Shown here: positions 18,276-28,509 of the stretch, piece by piece
How positions within the stretch are numbered: position 1 is the first letter of the stretch
How the letters are laid out: every line of letters starts with the position of its first letter
Source of the DNA: an uncultured Alistipes sp.
Lineage (GTDB): Bacteria; Bacteroidota; Bacteroidia; Bacteroidales; Rikenellaceae
Direction of reading: 5' to 3'
DNA: 64,000 bases
NCBI GenBank assembly: GCA_944326035.1
Contig: CALVCS010000003.1
Location: 310,001 to 374,000, forward strand
Program-made: the position numbers and the translations under genes
Notes under the pieces: generated by a model
Told to the model about the DNA's origin: nothing
Databases searched by the model: none
Seen by the model: the letters and a program-made list of their open reading frames with translations, nothing else

Positions 18276-18598
18276 ATTCTGACTCAAAGACAGTACTTTT
18301 CATCGAGAATGCCTATCTTTATAGGCTCCCGGGGCTGTGTGAGGGGGTGGACGGATTGTGCCGCGCGGACGAAGAGCGTCGAAGATCAGACAGATGGCCC
18401 TCGTTTTTTAGGGGTGAGAGGTGCTGATCGAGACGGGGGAAGGGGCCGTATAACGGAAAACGGGGAATGACCGGCTTTCCCGGCCCAGCGACCCGGCCCA
18501 GCGAGGGAGACAACGGAATTAGCCGGAGGCCCGGATTCGGAACCGAACAGAGGTTTTGGTCGGGGACACGGCATCAATGAAGGGAACAGTGAAGCTGT
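18276..18598. other. Gene-free divergent interval with a small hairpin
   Basis: Lies between the rpsA promoter and the kinase-like gene. gcctat-cttt-ataggc at 18311-18326 is a perfect 6-bp hairpin. No clear TAnnTTTG box is found for the plus-strand gene; TACTTTTC near 18290 is one base off. Confidence 0.45.
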
Positions 18599-20269
18599 AT
18601 GAACGAGAATGTAAAAGTTATTTGTGAGAACGATGGGAGTTCCTTGTTCGTGACCATGGGAACGACCCTGGAACAGATCGCGGAGGTATTGGCCCTCAAG
18701 AACGAACATCCCTTTTTGGCGGCCTATGTGAATAATCGGCTCAAGGAGCTGAATTATCGGGTGTATAACCCGGTGTCGATTCGTTTTATCGACATCACCC
18801 ATTTTGCCGGGATGGGGGTCTATCAACGGACCCTGTTTTTTGTGTTGCAGAAGGCGGTTTACGATCTCTATCCCGACCGGAAACTGTACATCAAAAACTC
18901 GGTGGCCAAGGGATTTTATTGCGAAATCCAAGGCATGGAGGATATTCCGGGCGAGGTGATCGATCGGCTGCAGGAACGGATGCGGGATATTGTCGATCAG
19001 GACATTCCGATCGTGCGGGAGAGAATGACCCAGACCGAGGCCGAAGAGTTGTACCGCAAGTGGGGAATGGAGGATAAAGAGGTGTTGTTGAAGACCCGAC
19101 CGCATCTCTATGTGACGATTTACAGTCTGGCCAATTTGGTGGGCTATTTTTATGGGGTGTTGGCGACCTCGACCCGCTTTGTGCCGCTGTTCGAGCTGCA
19201 TAAATATTATAAGGGGTTGCACCTGGCCGTCCCCAAACGGACCGATCCGTCTCACCTGGAGGCGATGGTGCCGCAGGATAAGATGTTCGACGTCTTCAAC
19301 GAGTATGCCGATTGGGTGCGGGTGATCGGCGTGGCGAATATTGGAGCGCTCAATTCGCGGATTCTGGAGGGCCGGGGCGGCGAGTTGATCAAGATCGCCG
19401 AAGCGTTCCATGAAAAGAAGTTGGGCAATATTGCCGATATGATTCAGGCCTCGCATGATCGCGGAGGTGCCCGGATTGTCTTGATTTCGGGCCCCTCGTC
19501 CAGCGGAAAGACCACCTTCGCCAAACGCTTGGGCATTCAGTTGCGAATTTTGGGTCTCGAACCGGTGTTGATCTCGTTGGACGACTACTTCGTCGATCGC
19601 GAAAAGACACCGCTGGACGACCAGGGACGTTATGATTACGAAACGCTGGAGGCGATCGATATCGGGCTCTTTAACCAGCATTTGGAAGAGTTGTTGGCGG
19701 GGCATCAGGTGTCGATTCCCCGGTATGATTTCATCACCGGCAAACGGACCTCGGAAGGGGTCCCCCTGCAGATGGGCGAACGGTCGATCCTGGTCATCGA
19801 AGGGATTCACGGACTGAATCCCACGCTGACCGCCCAGATCGAGGACAAATACAAGTTCCGGATCTATGTTTCGGCCCTGACCTCCATCTCGATGGATAAT
19901 GTCAACCGTATCGCAACGACCGATAACCGTTTGATTCGGCGTATTGTGCGCGATTACCACTCCCGCGGCAGCAGCGCTTCGGATACCTTGCGCCGCTGGG
20001 GCAGCGTTCGCAGGGGCGAGGATAAATACATCTTCCCGTATCAGGAACAAGCCGATGTGATGTTCAACTCGTCGTTGTTCTATGAGTTGGCGGTGTTGAA
20101 GAATCTGGTCGAACCGTTGTTGTACGAAGTGCCCGATACGATTCTGGAGTATGGAGAGGCGCGTCGACTGTTACGGGTTTTGGATCAGTTCACGCCGTTG
20201 GACGGCGGGGAAATTCCACCGACCTCCATCCTGCGGGAGTTCATCGGCGGCAGCAGTTTTACGTATTGA
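18599..20269 (+). CDS. TGS/SAD-fused uridine kinase-like nucleoside kinase
   Basis: A 556-residue fusion. The N-terminal ~220 residues resemble the TGS and second additional domain of threonyl-tRNA synthetase (NNRLKELNYRVYNP, then RTLFFVLQKAVYDLYP and KGFYCEI). The C-terminal half is a uridine kinase-like P-loop kinase with GPSSSGKT at residues 298-305, SLDDYFVDREKTPLDD and VIEGIHGLNP. This architecture is widespread in Bacteroidota and Firmicutes and is annotated as nucleoside kinase. Its true substrate is not settled, and uridine/cytidine is the best guess. Confidence 0.85.
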   Translation: MNENVKVICENDGSSLFVTMGTTLEQIAEVLALKNEHPFLAAYVNNRLKELNYRVYNPVSIRFIDITHFAGMGVYQRTLFFVLQKAVYDLYPDRKLYIKNSVAKGFYCEIQGMEDIPGEVIDRLQERMRDIVDQDIPIVRERMTQTEAEELYRKWGMEDKEVLLKTRPHLYVTIYSLANLVGYFYGVLATSTRFVPLFELHKYYKGLHLAVPKRTDPSHLEAMVPQDKMFDVFNEYADWVRVIGVANIGALNSRILEGRGGELIKIAEAFHEKKLGNIADMIQASHDRGGARIVLISGPSSSGKTTFAKRLGIQLRILGLEPVLISLDDYFVDREKTPLDDQGRYDYETLEAIDIGLFNQHLEELLAGHQVSIPRYDFITGKRTSEGVPLQMGERSILVIEGIHGLNPTLTAQIEDKYKFRIYVSALTSISMDNVNRIATTDNRLIRRIVRDYHSRGSSASDTLRRWGSVRRGEDKYIFPYQEQADVMFNSSLFYELAVLKNLVEPLLYEVPDTILEYGEARRLLRVLDQFTPLDGGEIPPTSILREFIGGSSFTY

Positions 20270-20335
20270 AACCGGCGGAGAACCGAAAAGCGTAGGCCCC
20301 GAAGCCCTCGGGCCGCTAAATTGCCTGAGCAGAAC

Positions 20336-20367
20336 GTTGGATGGGCCGGAAATGTTTCTTACCTTTG
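20336..20367 (+). promoter_or_regulatory. gcvP promoter
   Basis: GTTG (20336-20339, one base from TTTG), 20-bp spacer, -7 TACCTTTG (20360-20367). The ATG is 28 bp downstream, preceded by an ACCAAA element at 20380-20385. Confidence 0.65.
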
Positions 20368-20395
20368 CAACTTAGCTTAACCAAACTTAACCGCT

Positions 20396-23260
20396 ATGTC
20401 ACAAGATAAATTCGTGTCGCGCCATGTCGGCTCGTCCCCTGCCCAGGTGGAACAGATGCTCGAAACCATTGGCGTCAAAAGCATGGATGAACTGATCGAT
20501 CAGGTCGTTCCTGCTACCATTCGTTTGAAGAAACCGCTCGATCTGCCGGCCGAAGGCATGAGCGAATATGAATATGCCGACCACATCCGGGCATTGGGCC
20601 GCAAGAACAAACTCTATCGGAGTTTGATCGGGATGGGGTATTACGGGACGGCGTCTCCGGCCGTCATTCTGCGGAACGTATTCGAAAATCCCGCTTGGTA
20701 TACCTCTTATACACCTTATCAGGCCGAAATTTCACAGGGGCGTCTCGAAGCGCTGTTGAACTTCCAGAGCGCCGTGATCAGTCTGACGGGACTGCCCGTG
20801 GCCAACTGCTCGCTGTTGGACGAAGGGACGGCAGCGGCCGAAGCCATGCACATGATGTTCGCGTTGCGTTCGCGGGCAGCGGTGCAGGAAAACCGGAACG
20901 TGTTGTTCGTCGATGAAAATATCTTCCCGCAGACGCTCGATGTGTTGCTCACGCGTAGCGAACCGTTCGGCATCGAAATCATCTGTGACAACTACGACAA
21001 CTATGAATTCTCGGGTCGCGAATTCGGTGCGATTGTGCAGTATCCGGCGGCCGATGGCGAAGTACGCGATTATGAAGATTTCACGGCCGCGGCTCATAGC
21101 CGTGGGGTGATGGTGACCGTAGCGGCCGACATTCTGAGTCTGGTGCTCTTGAAGGCTCCGGGCGAATGGGGAGCCGATATTGCGGTCGGGTCGACCCAAC
21201 GTTTGGGGATCCCGATGGGTTATGGCGGGCCTCATGCCGCTTATATGGCGACCAAAGAGGAGTATAAACGGTATATCCCGGGCCGTATCATTGGGGTTTC
21301 GGTGGATCGCATGGGCAAGCAGGCGCTGCGTATGGCCCTGCAGATGCGTGAACAGCATATCAAACGGGAACGCGCCACCTCGAATATCTGTACGGCTCAG
21401 GCGCTGTTGGCCAGCATGGCCGGTTTCTTTGCCGTGTACCACGGGCCCGAAGGGATGCGTCGTATCGCATTGAACGCCCATACGGCGGCGGTGGCTGTAG
21501 CCGAAGGCTTGGAAAAACTGGGCTATACGTTGAAGACGAACAGCTTCTTCGATACCCTGGATGTGGAAGCCGATGCCGAAAAGATTCGGACGCTGGCGTT
21601 GGAAAAACAGATCAACTTCTTCTATGTGGACGATCATCGGGTACGGATGAGCTTCGACGAACTGACCGATCTGCCGGAAGTGAATACCGTATTGGGTATT
21701 TTTGCGGCCGCGGTCGGGAAAAAGGCTCCGGTCGTCAAATCGATGGATAAGGTGACGCTGCGGACGAGCCTGCAACGGAAGTCGGCCATTCTGACCGATC
21801 CGGTGTTTGAAAACTACCACAGCGAAACCGAATTGATGCGTTACATCAAGAAACTGGAACGTCGGGATATTTCGTTGGCCAACAGCATGATTTCGCTGGG
21901 GTCCTGCACCATGAAACTCAATCCGGCCGTGACGATGATGCCGCTGAGCCTGGTTGAATTCGCCAATATCCACCCCTTTGTGCCGACCGATCAGGCCGAA
22001 GGGTATCAGGAACTGATCCGCAATCTGTCGCACGATCTGGCGATTATCACCGGATTTGCCGGGGTTTCCTTGCAGCCTAACTCAGGGGCTTCGGGCGAAT
22101 ATGCCGGTTTGATGGTTATCCGGGCCTATCTGCAGAGCAAAGGTCAGGGCCATCGGAACATTGCGTTGATTCCGGCTTCGGCCCATGGGACCAACCCGGC
22201 TTCGGCCACGATGGCCGGCATGAAAACGGTGACGGTCGCCTGCGACGAACACGGGAATATCATGATCGACAACCTGAAGGCCAAGGCTGAACAGTATGCG
22301 CCCGACCTGGCCTGCATCATGGTGACCTATCCTTCGACGCACGGGGTGTTCGAAAGCCGCATTCGCGAAATTGTGGATATCGTACACGAAAACGGCGGTC
22401 AGGTCTATATGGACGGGGCCAACATGAACGCCCAGGTGGGTTTGACCAATCCGGGCTATATCGGGGCCGATGTCTGCCACCTGAATCTGCACAAAACGTT
22501 TGCCATTCCGCATGGGGGTGGGGGTCCTGGGGTAGGCCCGATTTGCGTGGCAGCCCATCTGGTGGAATTCCTGCCGGGCCACTCCATCGTGAAGACCGGA
22601 GGCGATAACGGCATTACGGCTTTGGCCTCGGCTCCTTATGGCAGTGCCATGATTCTGCCGATCACCTATGGATATATCAAAATGTTGGGCGCCAACGGAC
22701 TGCGTCGGGTCACCGAAATGGCTATCCTGAATGCTAACTATCTGGTGGCTGCCTTCCGGGGCGAATACGATACACTCTACACCGGTGAAACGGGTCGGGT
22801 CGGTCATGAAATGATCCTTGACCTGCGTCATTTCCGCAAGGATTACGGTGGGGTGGAATGCGGCGACATCGCTCGTCGACTGATGGACTACGGGTTCCAT
22901 GCCCCGACGGTATCGTTCCCGGTACACGAAACGCTGATGGTCGAACCGACCGAAAGCGAATCCAAGGCCGAACTCGATCGTTTTGTCGAAGCCATGGTAC
23001 AGATCAAACGTGAATGCGAAGAGATCGCTGCAGGCACGGCCGATGGAGAAGATAACGTGGTGAAAATGGCTCCTCATACCGCCGAAGAAGCGGCAGCCGA
23101 CCAGTGGACACACGCTTATGGCCGAGAAAAAGCGGTTTATCCGTTGCAATGGGTCCGTTACAACAAGTTCTTCCCCTATGTTTCCAAGATCGATGGAGGC
23201 TATGGCGATCGCAACTTGGTGTGCACCTGTGAAGGCTTTGCCGAAGACGAAAAAGCCTAA
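20396..23260 (+). CDS. gcvP: Glycine dehydrogenase (decarboxylating), P protein
   Basis: The PLP enzyme of the glycine cleavage system. It decarboxylates glycine and passes the aminomethyl group to lipoylated H protein. The 954-residue length is that of the fused single-chain form. The PLP lysine is Lys700 in NLHKTF, followed by the glycine-rich IPHGGGGPGVGP. Other landmarks are GTYYG-like GMGYYGT, TPYQAEISQGR, SLLDEGTAAAEAM, SNICTAQALLA, GSCTMKLNP and MDGANMNAQ. gcvT and gcvH are not in the window. The gene has a short leader, no glycine riboswitch is seen, and its codon use is strongly GAA/CTG-biased. Confidence 0.96.
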   Translation: MSQDKFVSRHVGSSPAQVEQMLETIGVKSMDELIDQVVPATIRLKKPLDLPAEGMSEYEYADHIRALGRKNKLYRSLIGMGYYGTASPAVILRNVFENPAWYTSYTPYQAEISQGRLEALLNFQSAVISLTGLPVANCSLLDEGTAAAEAMHMMFALRSRAAVQENRNVLFVDENIFPQTLDVLLTRSEPFGIEIICDNYDNYEFSGREFGAIVQYPAADGEVRDYEDFTAAAHSRGVMVTVAADILSLVLLKAPGEWGADIAVGSTQRLGIPMGYGGPHAAYMATKEEYKRYIPGRIIGVSVDRMGKQALRMALQMREQHIKRERATSNICTAQALLASMAGFFAVYHGPEGMRRIALNAHTAAVAVAEGLEKLGYTLKTNSFFDTLDVEADAEKIRTLALEKQINFFYVDDHRVRMSFDELTDLPEVNTVLGIFAAAVGKKAPVVKSMDKVTLRTSLQRKSAILTDPVFENYHSETELMRYIKKLERRDISLANSMISLGSCTMKLNPAVTMMPLSLVEFANIHPFVPTDQAEGYQELIRNLSHDLAIITGFAGVSLQPNSGASGEYAGLMVIRAYLQSKGQGHRNIALIPASAHGTNPASATMAGMKTVTVACDEHGNIMIDNLKAKAEQYAPDLACIMVTYPSTHGVFESRIREIVDIVHENGGQVYMDGANMNAQVGLTNPGYIGADVCHLNLHKTFAIPHGGGGPGVGPICVAAHLVEFLPGHSIVKTGGDNGITALASAPYGSAMILPITYGYIKMLGANGLRRVTEMAILNANYLVAAFRGEYDTLYTGETGRVGHEMILDLRHFRKDYGGVECGDIARRLMDYGFHAPTVSFPVHETLMVEPTESESKAELDRFVEAMVQIKRECEEIAAGTADGEDNVVKMAPHTAEEAAADQWTHAYGREKAVYPLQWVRYNKFFPYVSKIDGGYGDRNLVCTCEGFAEDEKA

Positions 23261-23344
23261 ACGAGCGAGTGACCGGGAGAAGGGATCGGAAAAGAGTCGT
23301 TTCTCTGGCTCGCGAGGGTTATTTATTTAAACACAAGGATAACT

Positions 23345-23893
23345 ATGAAAATTGGAGAAAAAACTTTTGTAGCGCTCAGCTATGAACTCAAGGTAGACGG
23401 TGAACTGGTCGAAAAGGTGACGGCTGAAGCTCCGCTGCAATTCGTATATGGGGCAGGCTTTCTGCTTCCCAAATTCGAAGCCCAGTTGAAAGATCTGGAA
23501 AAGGGCGATACGTTTGCTTTCCGGCTGGCCAGCGAAGATGCTTACGGACCGGTGATGCAGGAAGCGGTCGTAGATCTGCCCAAAGAGGTCTTTATGGTCG
23601 ACGGGAAGATCGAAGACGGATTGTTGGAGATCGGCAATCAGCTGCCCATGAGCGATAATCAAGGCAATCGTTTGGTGGGGGTTGTGAAGGCGGTCAGTGA
23701 CGATAAGGTGACCATGGACTTCAACCACCCGATGGCTGGGAAAGATCTCGAATTCTCGGGGGCAGTTGTTGAGGTTCGCGAAGCCAAACCCGAAGATATG
23801 ATGCCGGCTCACGCTTGCGGAAGCGGTTGTGGCGACGGTTGCGGCGATTGCCATTGCGACGATGACAAAGGCGGTTGCCACTGTGGTTGCTAA
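23345..23893 (+). CDS. slyD: SlyD-like FKBP peptidyl-prolyl isomerase
   Basis: A 182-residue chaperone/isomerase. The FKBP half has LSYELKVDGE and FVYGAGFLLPKFEAQLKDLEKGD, interrupted by the insert-in-flap domain (AYGPVMQEAVVDLPKE to NHPMAGKDL), then SGAVVEVREAKPED. The last ~27 residues are Cys/His/Asp-rich, about ten Cys and three His, like the nickel-binding tail of E. coli SlyD. It probably folds proteins and handles nickel or another metal. Follows gcvP by 84 bp and is closed by a strong terminator. Confidence 0.92.
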   Translation: MKIGEKTFVALSYELKVDGELVEKVTAEAPLQFVYGAGFLLPKFEAQLKDLEKGDTFAFRLASEDAYGPVMQEAVVDLPKEVFMVDGKIEDGLLEIGNQLPMSDNQGNRLVGVVKAVSDDKVTMDFNHPMAGKDLEFSGAVVEVREAKPEDMMPAHACGSGCGDGCGDCHCDDDKGGCHCGC

Positions 23894-23917
23894 TTGGCAT
23901 GCCGTTCATCGGTGATA

Positions 23918-23956
23918 AAAGAGAGAGCGGTCTTCATAGGAAGACCGCTCTCTTTT
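23918..23956 (+). terminator. Terminator after slyD
   Basis: The arms gagagcggtctt and aagaccgctctc enclose a short loop, with A residues before and TTTTT after. The ~200 bp from here to 24160 hold no gene that I can see. Confidence 0.85.
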
Positions 23957-24160
23957 TGTGCCCTTGCCGTGCCTGCTGAAACCGATAGTCTGTACTGGCC
24001 GTATGTCGGAAAGAGGACGAGGCTGAAGGCGTAAAGTCCTTAGGGTGGTGAAGTCGCCCGAGGAGAGATTTTGTTTTGGGGAATGCCTCCGTTTTTAGAA
24101 GTGGAACGGATGGGTATTGAGTTCTTTACCAGGGGGCGTCCGGTGTTGAAATAGGGTTAT

Positions 24161-24199
24161 AAAAAAGGTCTCCGTATTTGCATACGGAGACCTTTTTTA
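24161..24199. terminator. Terminator at the end of the decarboxylase operon
   Basis: The arms aaaaaaggtctccgta and tacggagacctttttt enclose a 5-nt loop. It lies 15 bp beyond the stop codon of the minus-strand beta-subunit gene. Confidence 0.88.
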
Positions 24200-24213
24200 T
24201 CGAGACAGAGCGA

Positions 24214-25416
24214 TTAACCGAGGTAGCTGAGCAGAATCCCTGCTGCTACGGCACTGCCGACTACACCGGCCACATTCGGACCCATGGCGTGCATCAGCAG
24301 GAAGTTGCTCGGATTTTCTTTCTGACCTTCCAACTGCGATACGCGGGCAGCCATCGGCACAGCCGATACCCCTGCCGAACCGATCAGCGGGTTGATCTTA
24401 TTCCCATCCTTGGCGAACAAGTTCATGAATTTGGCGAGCAGCACTCCACCGGCCGTTCCCAACCCGAAGGCAATAACCCCCAGCAACAGAATGCTCAAGG
24501 TCCGCAGGTTGATGAAGGCTTCGGCGGTAGCGGTTGCTCCGACCGTGATCCCCAGGAAGATGACGACGATGTTCATCAGTTCGTTCTGAACGGTTTTGCT
24601 CAGACGTTCTACGACGCCGCACTCTTTCATTAGGTTCCCTAGCATCAGACAGCCGATCAGCGGAGCGGCACTCGGCAACAGCAGCGAAATGATCACGGCA
24701 ATGACCAGCGGGAAGATGATCTTTTCGGTTTTCGATACGGGACGCAACTGCGACATCTTGATAGCCCGTTCCTTTTTGGTGGTCAACAGACGCATGATGG
24801 GCGGTTGAATCACCGGAACCAATGCCATGTAAGAATAGGCAGCTACGGCGATCGGGCCGAGCAATTCAGGTGCCAGTTTGGAGGTCAGGTAGATCGCCGT
24901 AGGACCGTCGGCCCCACCGATGATCCCGATCGAACTGGCCTGGGCCGGCGTGAATCCCAGGGCATAGGCCCCGATGAAGGTCAGGAAGATCCCGATTTGG
25001 GCGGCAGCCCCCAACAAGAAACTCTTCGGGTTGGCGATCAGCGGACCGAAGTCGGTCATGGCGCCGACGCCAATGAAGATCAGACAGGGATAGATCCCGA
25101 GCTTAACGCCCAGGTAGAGGTAGTCGAGCAATCCGGCTTCGTTGACGAAGTTTTCCCAGTGGACGTGACCATCGGCGAACAGCGAGGCGTGGTACATTCC
25201 GGCGCCCGGCAGGTTAGTCAACAGCATCCCGAAGGCGATGGTCAACAGCAACAGCGGTTCGAACTTGTGTTTGATAGCCAGATAGAGCAGAAAGAACGCG
25301 ACGCAAATCATGATGATATTGCCCCACGTAGCGCCTGCGAACCCCGTAGAAGCGAAGAACGTTTGCAGGCTTTCAGCCGTGAAATTAGACCCTGCGGTCA
25401 ACAAATACCCCATCAT
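24214..25416 (-). CDS. mmdB: Sodium-translocating decarboxylase beta subunit
   Basis: The membrane subunit that decarboxylates carboxybiotin and couples this to Na+ export. The 400 residues form many hydrophobic segments. The signature [19 protein letters not shown] holds Asp170, the equivalent of the essential Na+-site Asp of OadB, and [18 protein letters not shown] lies near the C-terminus. OadB, MmdB and GcdB are alike; the neighbouring CoA-type carboxyltransferase and mce point to methylmalonyl-CoA as substrate. It starts 2 bp after the biotin carrier gene and is the last gene before the terminator. Confidence 0.92.
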   Translation of the reverse strand: MMGYLLTAGSNFTAESLQTFFASTGFAGATWGNIIMICVAFFLLYLAIKHKFEPLLLLTIAFGMLLTNLPGAGMYHASLFADGHVHWENFVNEAGLLDYLYLGVKLGIYPCLIFIGVGAMTDFGPLIANPKSFLLGAAAQIGIFLTFIGAYALGFTPAQASSIGIIGGADGPTAIYLTSKLAPELLGPIAVAAYSYMALVPVIQPPIMRLLTTKKERAIKMSQLRPVSKTEKIIFPLVIAVIISLLLPSAAPLIGCLMLGNLMKECGVVERLSKTVQNELMNIVVIFLGITVGATATAEAFINLRTLSILLLGVIAFGLGTAGGVLLAKFMNLFAKDGNKINPLIGSAGVSAVPMAARVSQLEGQKENPSNFLLMHAMGPNVAGVVGSAVAAGILLSYLG

Positions 25417-25418
25417 AA

Positions 25419-25880
25419 TCAGCCAATAATGATCAGGTTATCGCCTTCCAGCACCGTAGCGCCTTGTTGCACGAGGATTTGTTTGACTACACCGCTACGA
25501 TCGGCGTCGATGTTGTTTTCCATTTTCATGGCTTCCAGTACGAGCAGCGTCTGGCCCACCGAAACCGTATCACCCACCTTCACTTTGATGCTGAGGATGG
25601 TACCCGGCAGCGGGCATTTGATGGCGGCACCGGCGCCGGCTGACGGAGCGGCGGCCCGAGGAACCGACGGGTTGGAGGTCGAGGGAGTGACCGTCGTGGC
25701 CGAAGAGCCCGGAGCGGCAGCTACCTGAGGTCGGGAAGTGGCTTTGCTTTTGACGCCGGAGATTTCCACCTGATAGGTTTCTCCGTTGACCACCACTTCG
25801 GCGAGCGTCATATCCTTATTAATATCTTTTACCATCACGTCGTATTGATGGCCGTTCACTTTCAATCCGTATTGTTTCAT
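25419..25880 (-). CDS. Biotin carrier protein of the sodium-pumping decarboxylase
   Basis: A 153-residue carrier. The frame is open to 25940, but ATG 25880 ([10 protein letters not shown]) gives the family N-terminus and avoids overlap with the gamma subunit. An N-terminal ~45-residue beta region is followed by a flexible Ala/Pro/Ser/Thr linker (about 47-86) and a biotinyl domain ending in the motif EAMKMEN, with Lys119 as the biotinylation site. It shuttles CO2 from the carboxyltransferase to the beta subunit. Confidence 0.94.
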   Translation of the reverse strand: MKQYGLKVNGHQYDVMVKDINKDMTLAEVVVNGETYQVEISGVKSKATSRPQVAAAPGSSATTVTPSTSNPSVPRAAAPSAGAGAAIKCPLPGTILSIKVKVGDTVSVGQTLLVLEAMKMENNIDADRSGVVKQILVQQGATVLEGDNLIIIG

Positions 25881-25891
25881 GGTGTAGGTCC

Positions 25892-26221
25892 TTATTTTTT
25901 GTTGGGAATCGGAGTTAGGCCGTGAATTTTCGAATTCCACGGGGAGTAGATACGCTTGATCTGTTGGATCGTCAGCACTTCGGTTTCGTGGTCATGGAGT
26001 TCGTGGGTATAGAGTGCCAAGGCCGTTGTGATGGCGGCGATCTCTTCCACCCGCAGTTCCTGTTCGGTAATCGGGGTTTTGTTGCGGTGGTAGGTGAAGA
26101 CCATACCGAACAACTTCATAATCCACACCAGCATCAGCAGGATAATCACTACCAGCAGGAAGCCGATGAGCGCCACGTTCAGGATCTCCGGCCAGCCCCA
26201 TGCGATTGTTAGCATTGCCAT
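25892..26221 (-). CDS. Decarboxylase gamma-like small membrane subunit (OadG family)
   Basis: A 109-residue protein with one N-terminal membrane helix (ILNVALIGFLLVVIILLMLVW-like; core GFLLVVIILLMLVW) followed by a charged cytoplasmic tail (VEEIAAITTALALYTHELHDHE). The size, topology and position between carboxyltransferase and biotin carrier are those of OadG/MmdD-type subunits, which anchor and stabilise the complex. Sequence identity in this family is low, so context carries much of the call. 11 bp from the biotin carrier and 12 bp from mmdA. Confidence 0.8.
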   Translation of the reverse strand: MAMLTIAWGWPEILNVALIGFLLVVIILLMLVWIMKLFGMVFTYHRNKTPITEQELRVEEIAAITTALALYTHELHDHETEVLTIQQIKRIYSPWNSKIHGLTPIPNKK

Positions 26222-26233
26222 AGTCGATCGGGT

Positions 26234-27796
26234 TTACAGAGGAATATTGGAATGTTTTTTAGCCGGATTCTGCAGGCGTTTGGTAGCCAACGATTGCAAG
26301 GCGCGGATGATGCGGAAGCGGGTATTGCGCGGTTCGATCACATCGTCGATATAGCCGTATTTGGCGGCTACATACGGGTTGGCGAATTGGTCGCGGTATT
26401 CGGCTTCTTTTTCAGCGATGAAGGCGGCTTGTTTTTCCGGATCTTCGATCGCGGCGATATCCTTCGACAGCAACACTTCGATGGCACCTTTGGGACCCAT
26501 CACGGCGATTTCGGCCGTCGGCCAAGCGTAGTTCAGGTCGCCACGCAGGTGTTTGGAGCTCATAACGCAGTAGGCTCCACCGTAAGCTTTACGCAGAATG
26601 ACGGTTACTTTGGGCACCGTAGCTTCGCCGTAAGCGAACAGCAGTTTGGCCCCGTGGATAATGATCCCGCCATATTCCTGGCTGGTACCGGGCAGGAAGC
26701 CGGGAACGTCGACCAGCGTCACGATCGGAATATTGAAGGCGTCGCAGAAGCGGACGAAGCGAGCGGCTTTACGCGAGGCGTTGATGTCCAGCACGCCGGC
26801 CATATATTTCGGTTGGTTGGCGATGATCCCCACGCTTTGGCCGTTGAAACGGGCGAAGCAGGTGATGATGTTTTGAGCGTACTGAGGTTGGCTTTCCAGG
26901 AATTCCCCGTTATCCACGATGGCGCGGATCACTTCCTTGACGTCATACGGTTTGTTGGGGTTATCGGGAATGATTTCGTTGAGCGAATCTTCCAGACGAT
27001 CGATTGCGTCGGTGCAGACGGCCATCGGGGCGTCTTCCATGTTATTCGACGGCAGATAGCTCAGCAGTTTGCGAACGAGTTCGAGACCTTCTTCTTCGGT
27101 TTGAACCATGAAGTGGGCCACCCCGCTTTTGGAGGAGTGTACGGAAGCGCCTCCGAGTTGTTCCTGGGTCACTTCTTCGCCGGTCACGGTTTTGACGACC
27201 TTCGGGCCGGTAACGAACATATAGCTGGTTCCCTGGCTCATGAGGATGAAGTCGGTCAGGGCGGGGGAGTATACGGCACCGCCGGCGCAGGGGCCGAAGA
27301 TGACGGAAATCTGAGGAATGACCCCGGAAGCCAGAATGTTACGTTGGAAGATTTCGGTATAGCCCGAAAGGCTGTTCACGCCTTCCTGGATACGGGCACC
27401 TCCCGAGTCGTTGATACCGATCAGCGGGGCACCGTTGCGCATGGCCATATCCATGACCTTGCAGATTTTGGCGGCGAAGGTTTCGGAGAGCGACCCTCCG
27501 AATACGGTGAAGTCTTGGGAGAAGACGTATACCAATCGTCCGTTGACCGTGCCGTAACCGGTGATGACTCCGTCACCGAAATATTTTTCTTTATCGATGC
27601 CGAAGTTGTGGCTGCGGTGGGTGACGAACATGTCGAATTCTTCGAACGAGCCTTCGTCCAGGAACATGGCGATACGTTCGCGGGCCGTCATTTTGCCTTT
27701 ACGGTGTTGCGAGTCGATACGCTTTTGACCGCCGCCCAATTTGGCTTGTTCGCGAAAGTCGATTAATTCTTTGACTTTAGTCTGAATATTGCTCAT
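26234..27796 (-). CDS. mmdA: Methylmalonyl-CoA decarboxylase carboxyltransferase subunit
   Basis: A 520-residue crotonase-fold carboxyltransferase of the propionyl-CoA carboxylase beta family. It moves the carboxyl group of methylmalonyl-CoA to biotin. N-half motifs are [21 protein letters not shown] and [14 protein letters not shown]-half motifs are [27 protein letters not shown] and [11 protein letters not shown]. The GGA/GG oxyanion turns for CoA thioesters are present in both halves. Because it is followed by Na+-pump gamma, biotin and beta genes, and no biotin carboxylase is present, decarboxylase function is more likely than propionyl-CoA carboxylase. Confidence 0.93.
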   Translation of the reverse strand: MSNIQTKVKELIDFREQAKLGGGQKRIDSQHRKGKMTARERIAMFLDEGSFEEFDMFVTHRSHNFGIDKEKYFGDGVITGYGTVNGRLVYVFSQDFTVFGGSLSETFAAKICKVMDMAMRNGAPLIGINDSGGARIQEGVNSLSGYTEIFQRNILASGVIPQISVIFGPCAGGAVYSPALTDFILMSQGTSYMFVTGPKVVKTVTGEEVTQEQLGGASVHSSKSGVAHFMVQTEEEGLELVRKLLSYLPSNNMEDAPMAVCTDAIDRLEDSLNEIIPDNPNKPYDVKEVIRAIVDNGEFLESQPQYAQNIITCFARFNGQSVGIIANQPKYMAGVLDINASRKAARFVRFCDAFNIPIVTLVDVPGFLPGTSQEYGGIIIHGAKLLFAYGEATVPKVTVILRKAYGGAYCVMSSKHLRGDLNYAWPTAEIAVMGPKGAIEVLLSKDIAAIEDPEKQAAFIAEKEAEYRDQFANPYVAAKYGYIDDVIEPRNTRFRIIRALQSLATKRLQNPAKKHSNIPL

Positions 27797-27934
27797 TGTA
27801 TGATGTCGGATTCAAAAGTTAGTGTTGTCCTCATCGGCCGCAGGAGACCTTCCCGTGCGTGCGATCACAGCGAAGGGGAAGCGGCCCGATAGGTCCGGAG
27901 CCAAGGGTTGCAGACCGATGGCTCCGAATGAGGC

Positions 27935-28348
27935 CTATTTTTTGTTTTTGTCTTCGCAGAGTTCGGTGAGCACACCGCCGGTCGATTTGGGATGCAGGAA
28001 GGCGATGGTGAGCCCTTCGGCGCCTTTACGCGGGGTCTGGTCGATCAGACGGATGCCGGCGGCTTCGCATTCGGCCAGCGTATCTTCGATGCCTTCTACG
28101 GCAAAAGCGACGTGTTGGATGCCTTCGCCCTTCTTTTCGATGAATTTGGCGATCGGGCCATCTTCGGCGGTCGATTCGAGCAGTTCGATTTTGGTCTGAC
28201 CGATTTTCAGGAAGGCCGTGCGGACTTTCTGTTCGGCGACTTCTTCGATGTTATAGCATTTGGTGCCCAGCAGTTTTTCCCACAGGGGAATGGCAGTGTC
28301 GAGACTTTTGACGGCAATGCCCAAGTGTTCGATATGAGTAGGTTTCAT
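27935..28348 (-). CDS. mce: Methylmalonyl-CoA epimerase
   Basis: A 137-residue VOC/glyoxalase-fold enzyme that interconverts (R)- and (S)-methylmalonyl-CoA. It links vitamin B12-dependent methylmalonyl-CoA mutase to the decarboxylase encoded just downstream. Metal ligands are visible as IEHLGIAV (His8), [14 protein letters not shown] and the C-terminal GVLTELCE. The promoter lies about 123 bp upstream, and it is the first gene of the operon, with 138 bp to mmdA. An ACCAAATCATATT leader element stands 13 bp before the ATG and is shared with tig. Confidence 0.93.
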   Translation of the reverse strand: MKPTHIEHLGIAVKSLDTAIPLWEKLLGTKCYNIEEVAEQKVRTAFLKIGQTKIELLESTAEDGPIAKFIEKKGEGIQHVAFAVEGIEDTLAECEAAGIRLIDQTPRKGAEGLTIAFLHPKSTGGVLTELCEDKNKK

Positions 28349-28470
28349 CTCTTAAATATGATTTGGTTTATTTAGTTTCTGCATCATCTTCGCACGGGTG
28401 TACTTCGGGGACAACGCTCTTTGAATGAATCGGTTGCCGAGGGAAGACAGACCTCCGTCACGGAATCCTA

Positions 28471-28500
28471 CAAAAGTAAGGGTTATTCCTGACTTTTCAA
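28471..28500 (-). promoter_or_regulatory. mce-mmd operon promoter
   Basis: Minus strand: -33 TTG (28498-28500), about 19-bp spacer, -7 TACTTTTG (28471-28478). It lies just past the stop codon of the upstream SMP-30 gene. Confidence 0.65.
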
Positions 28501-28509
28501 GATTAATTT

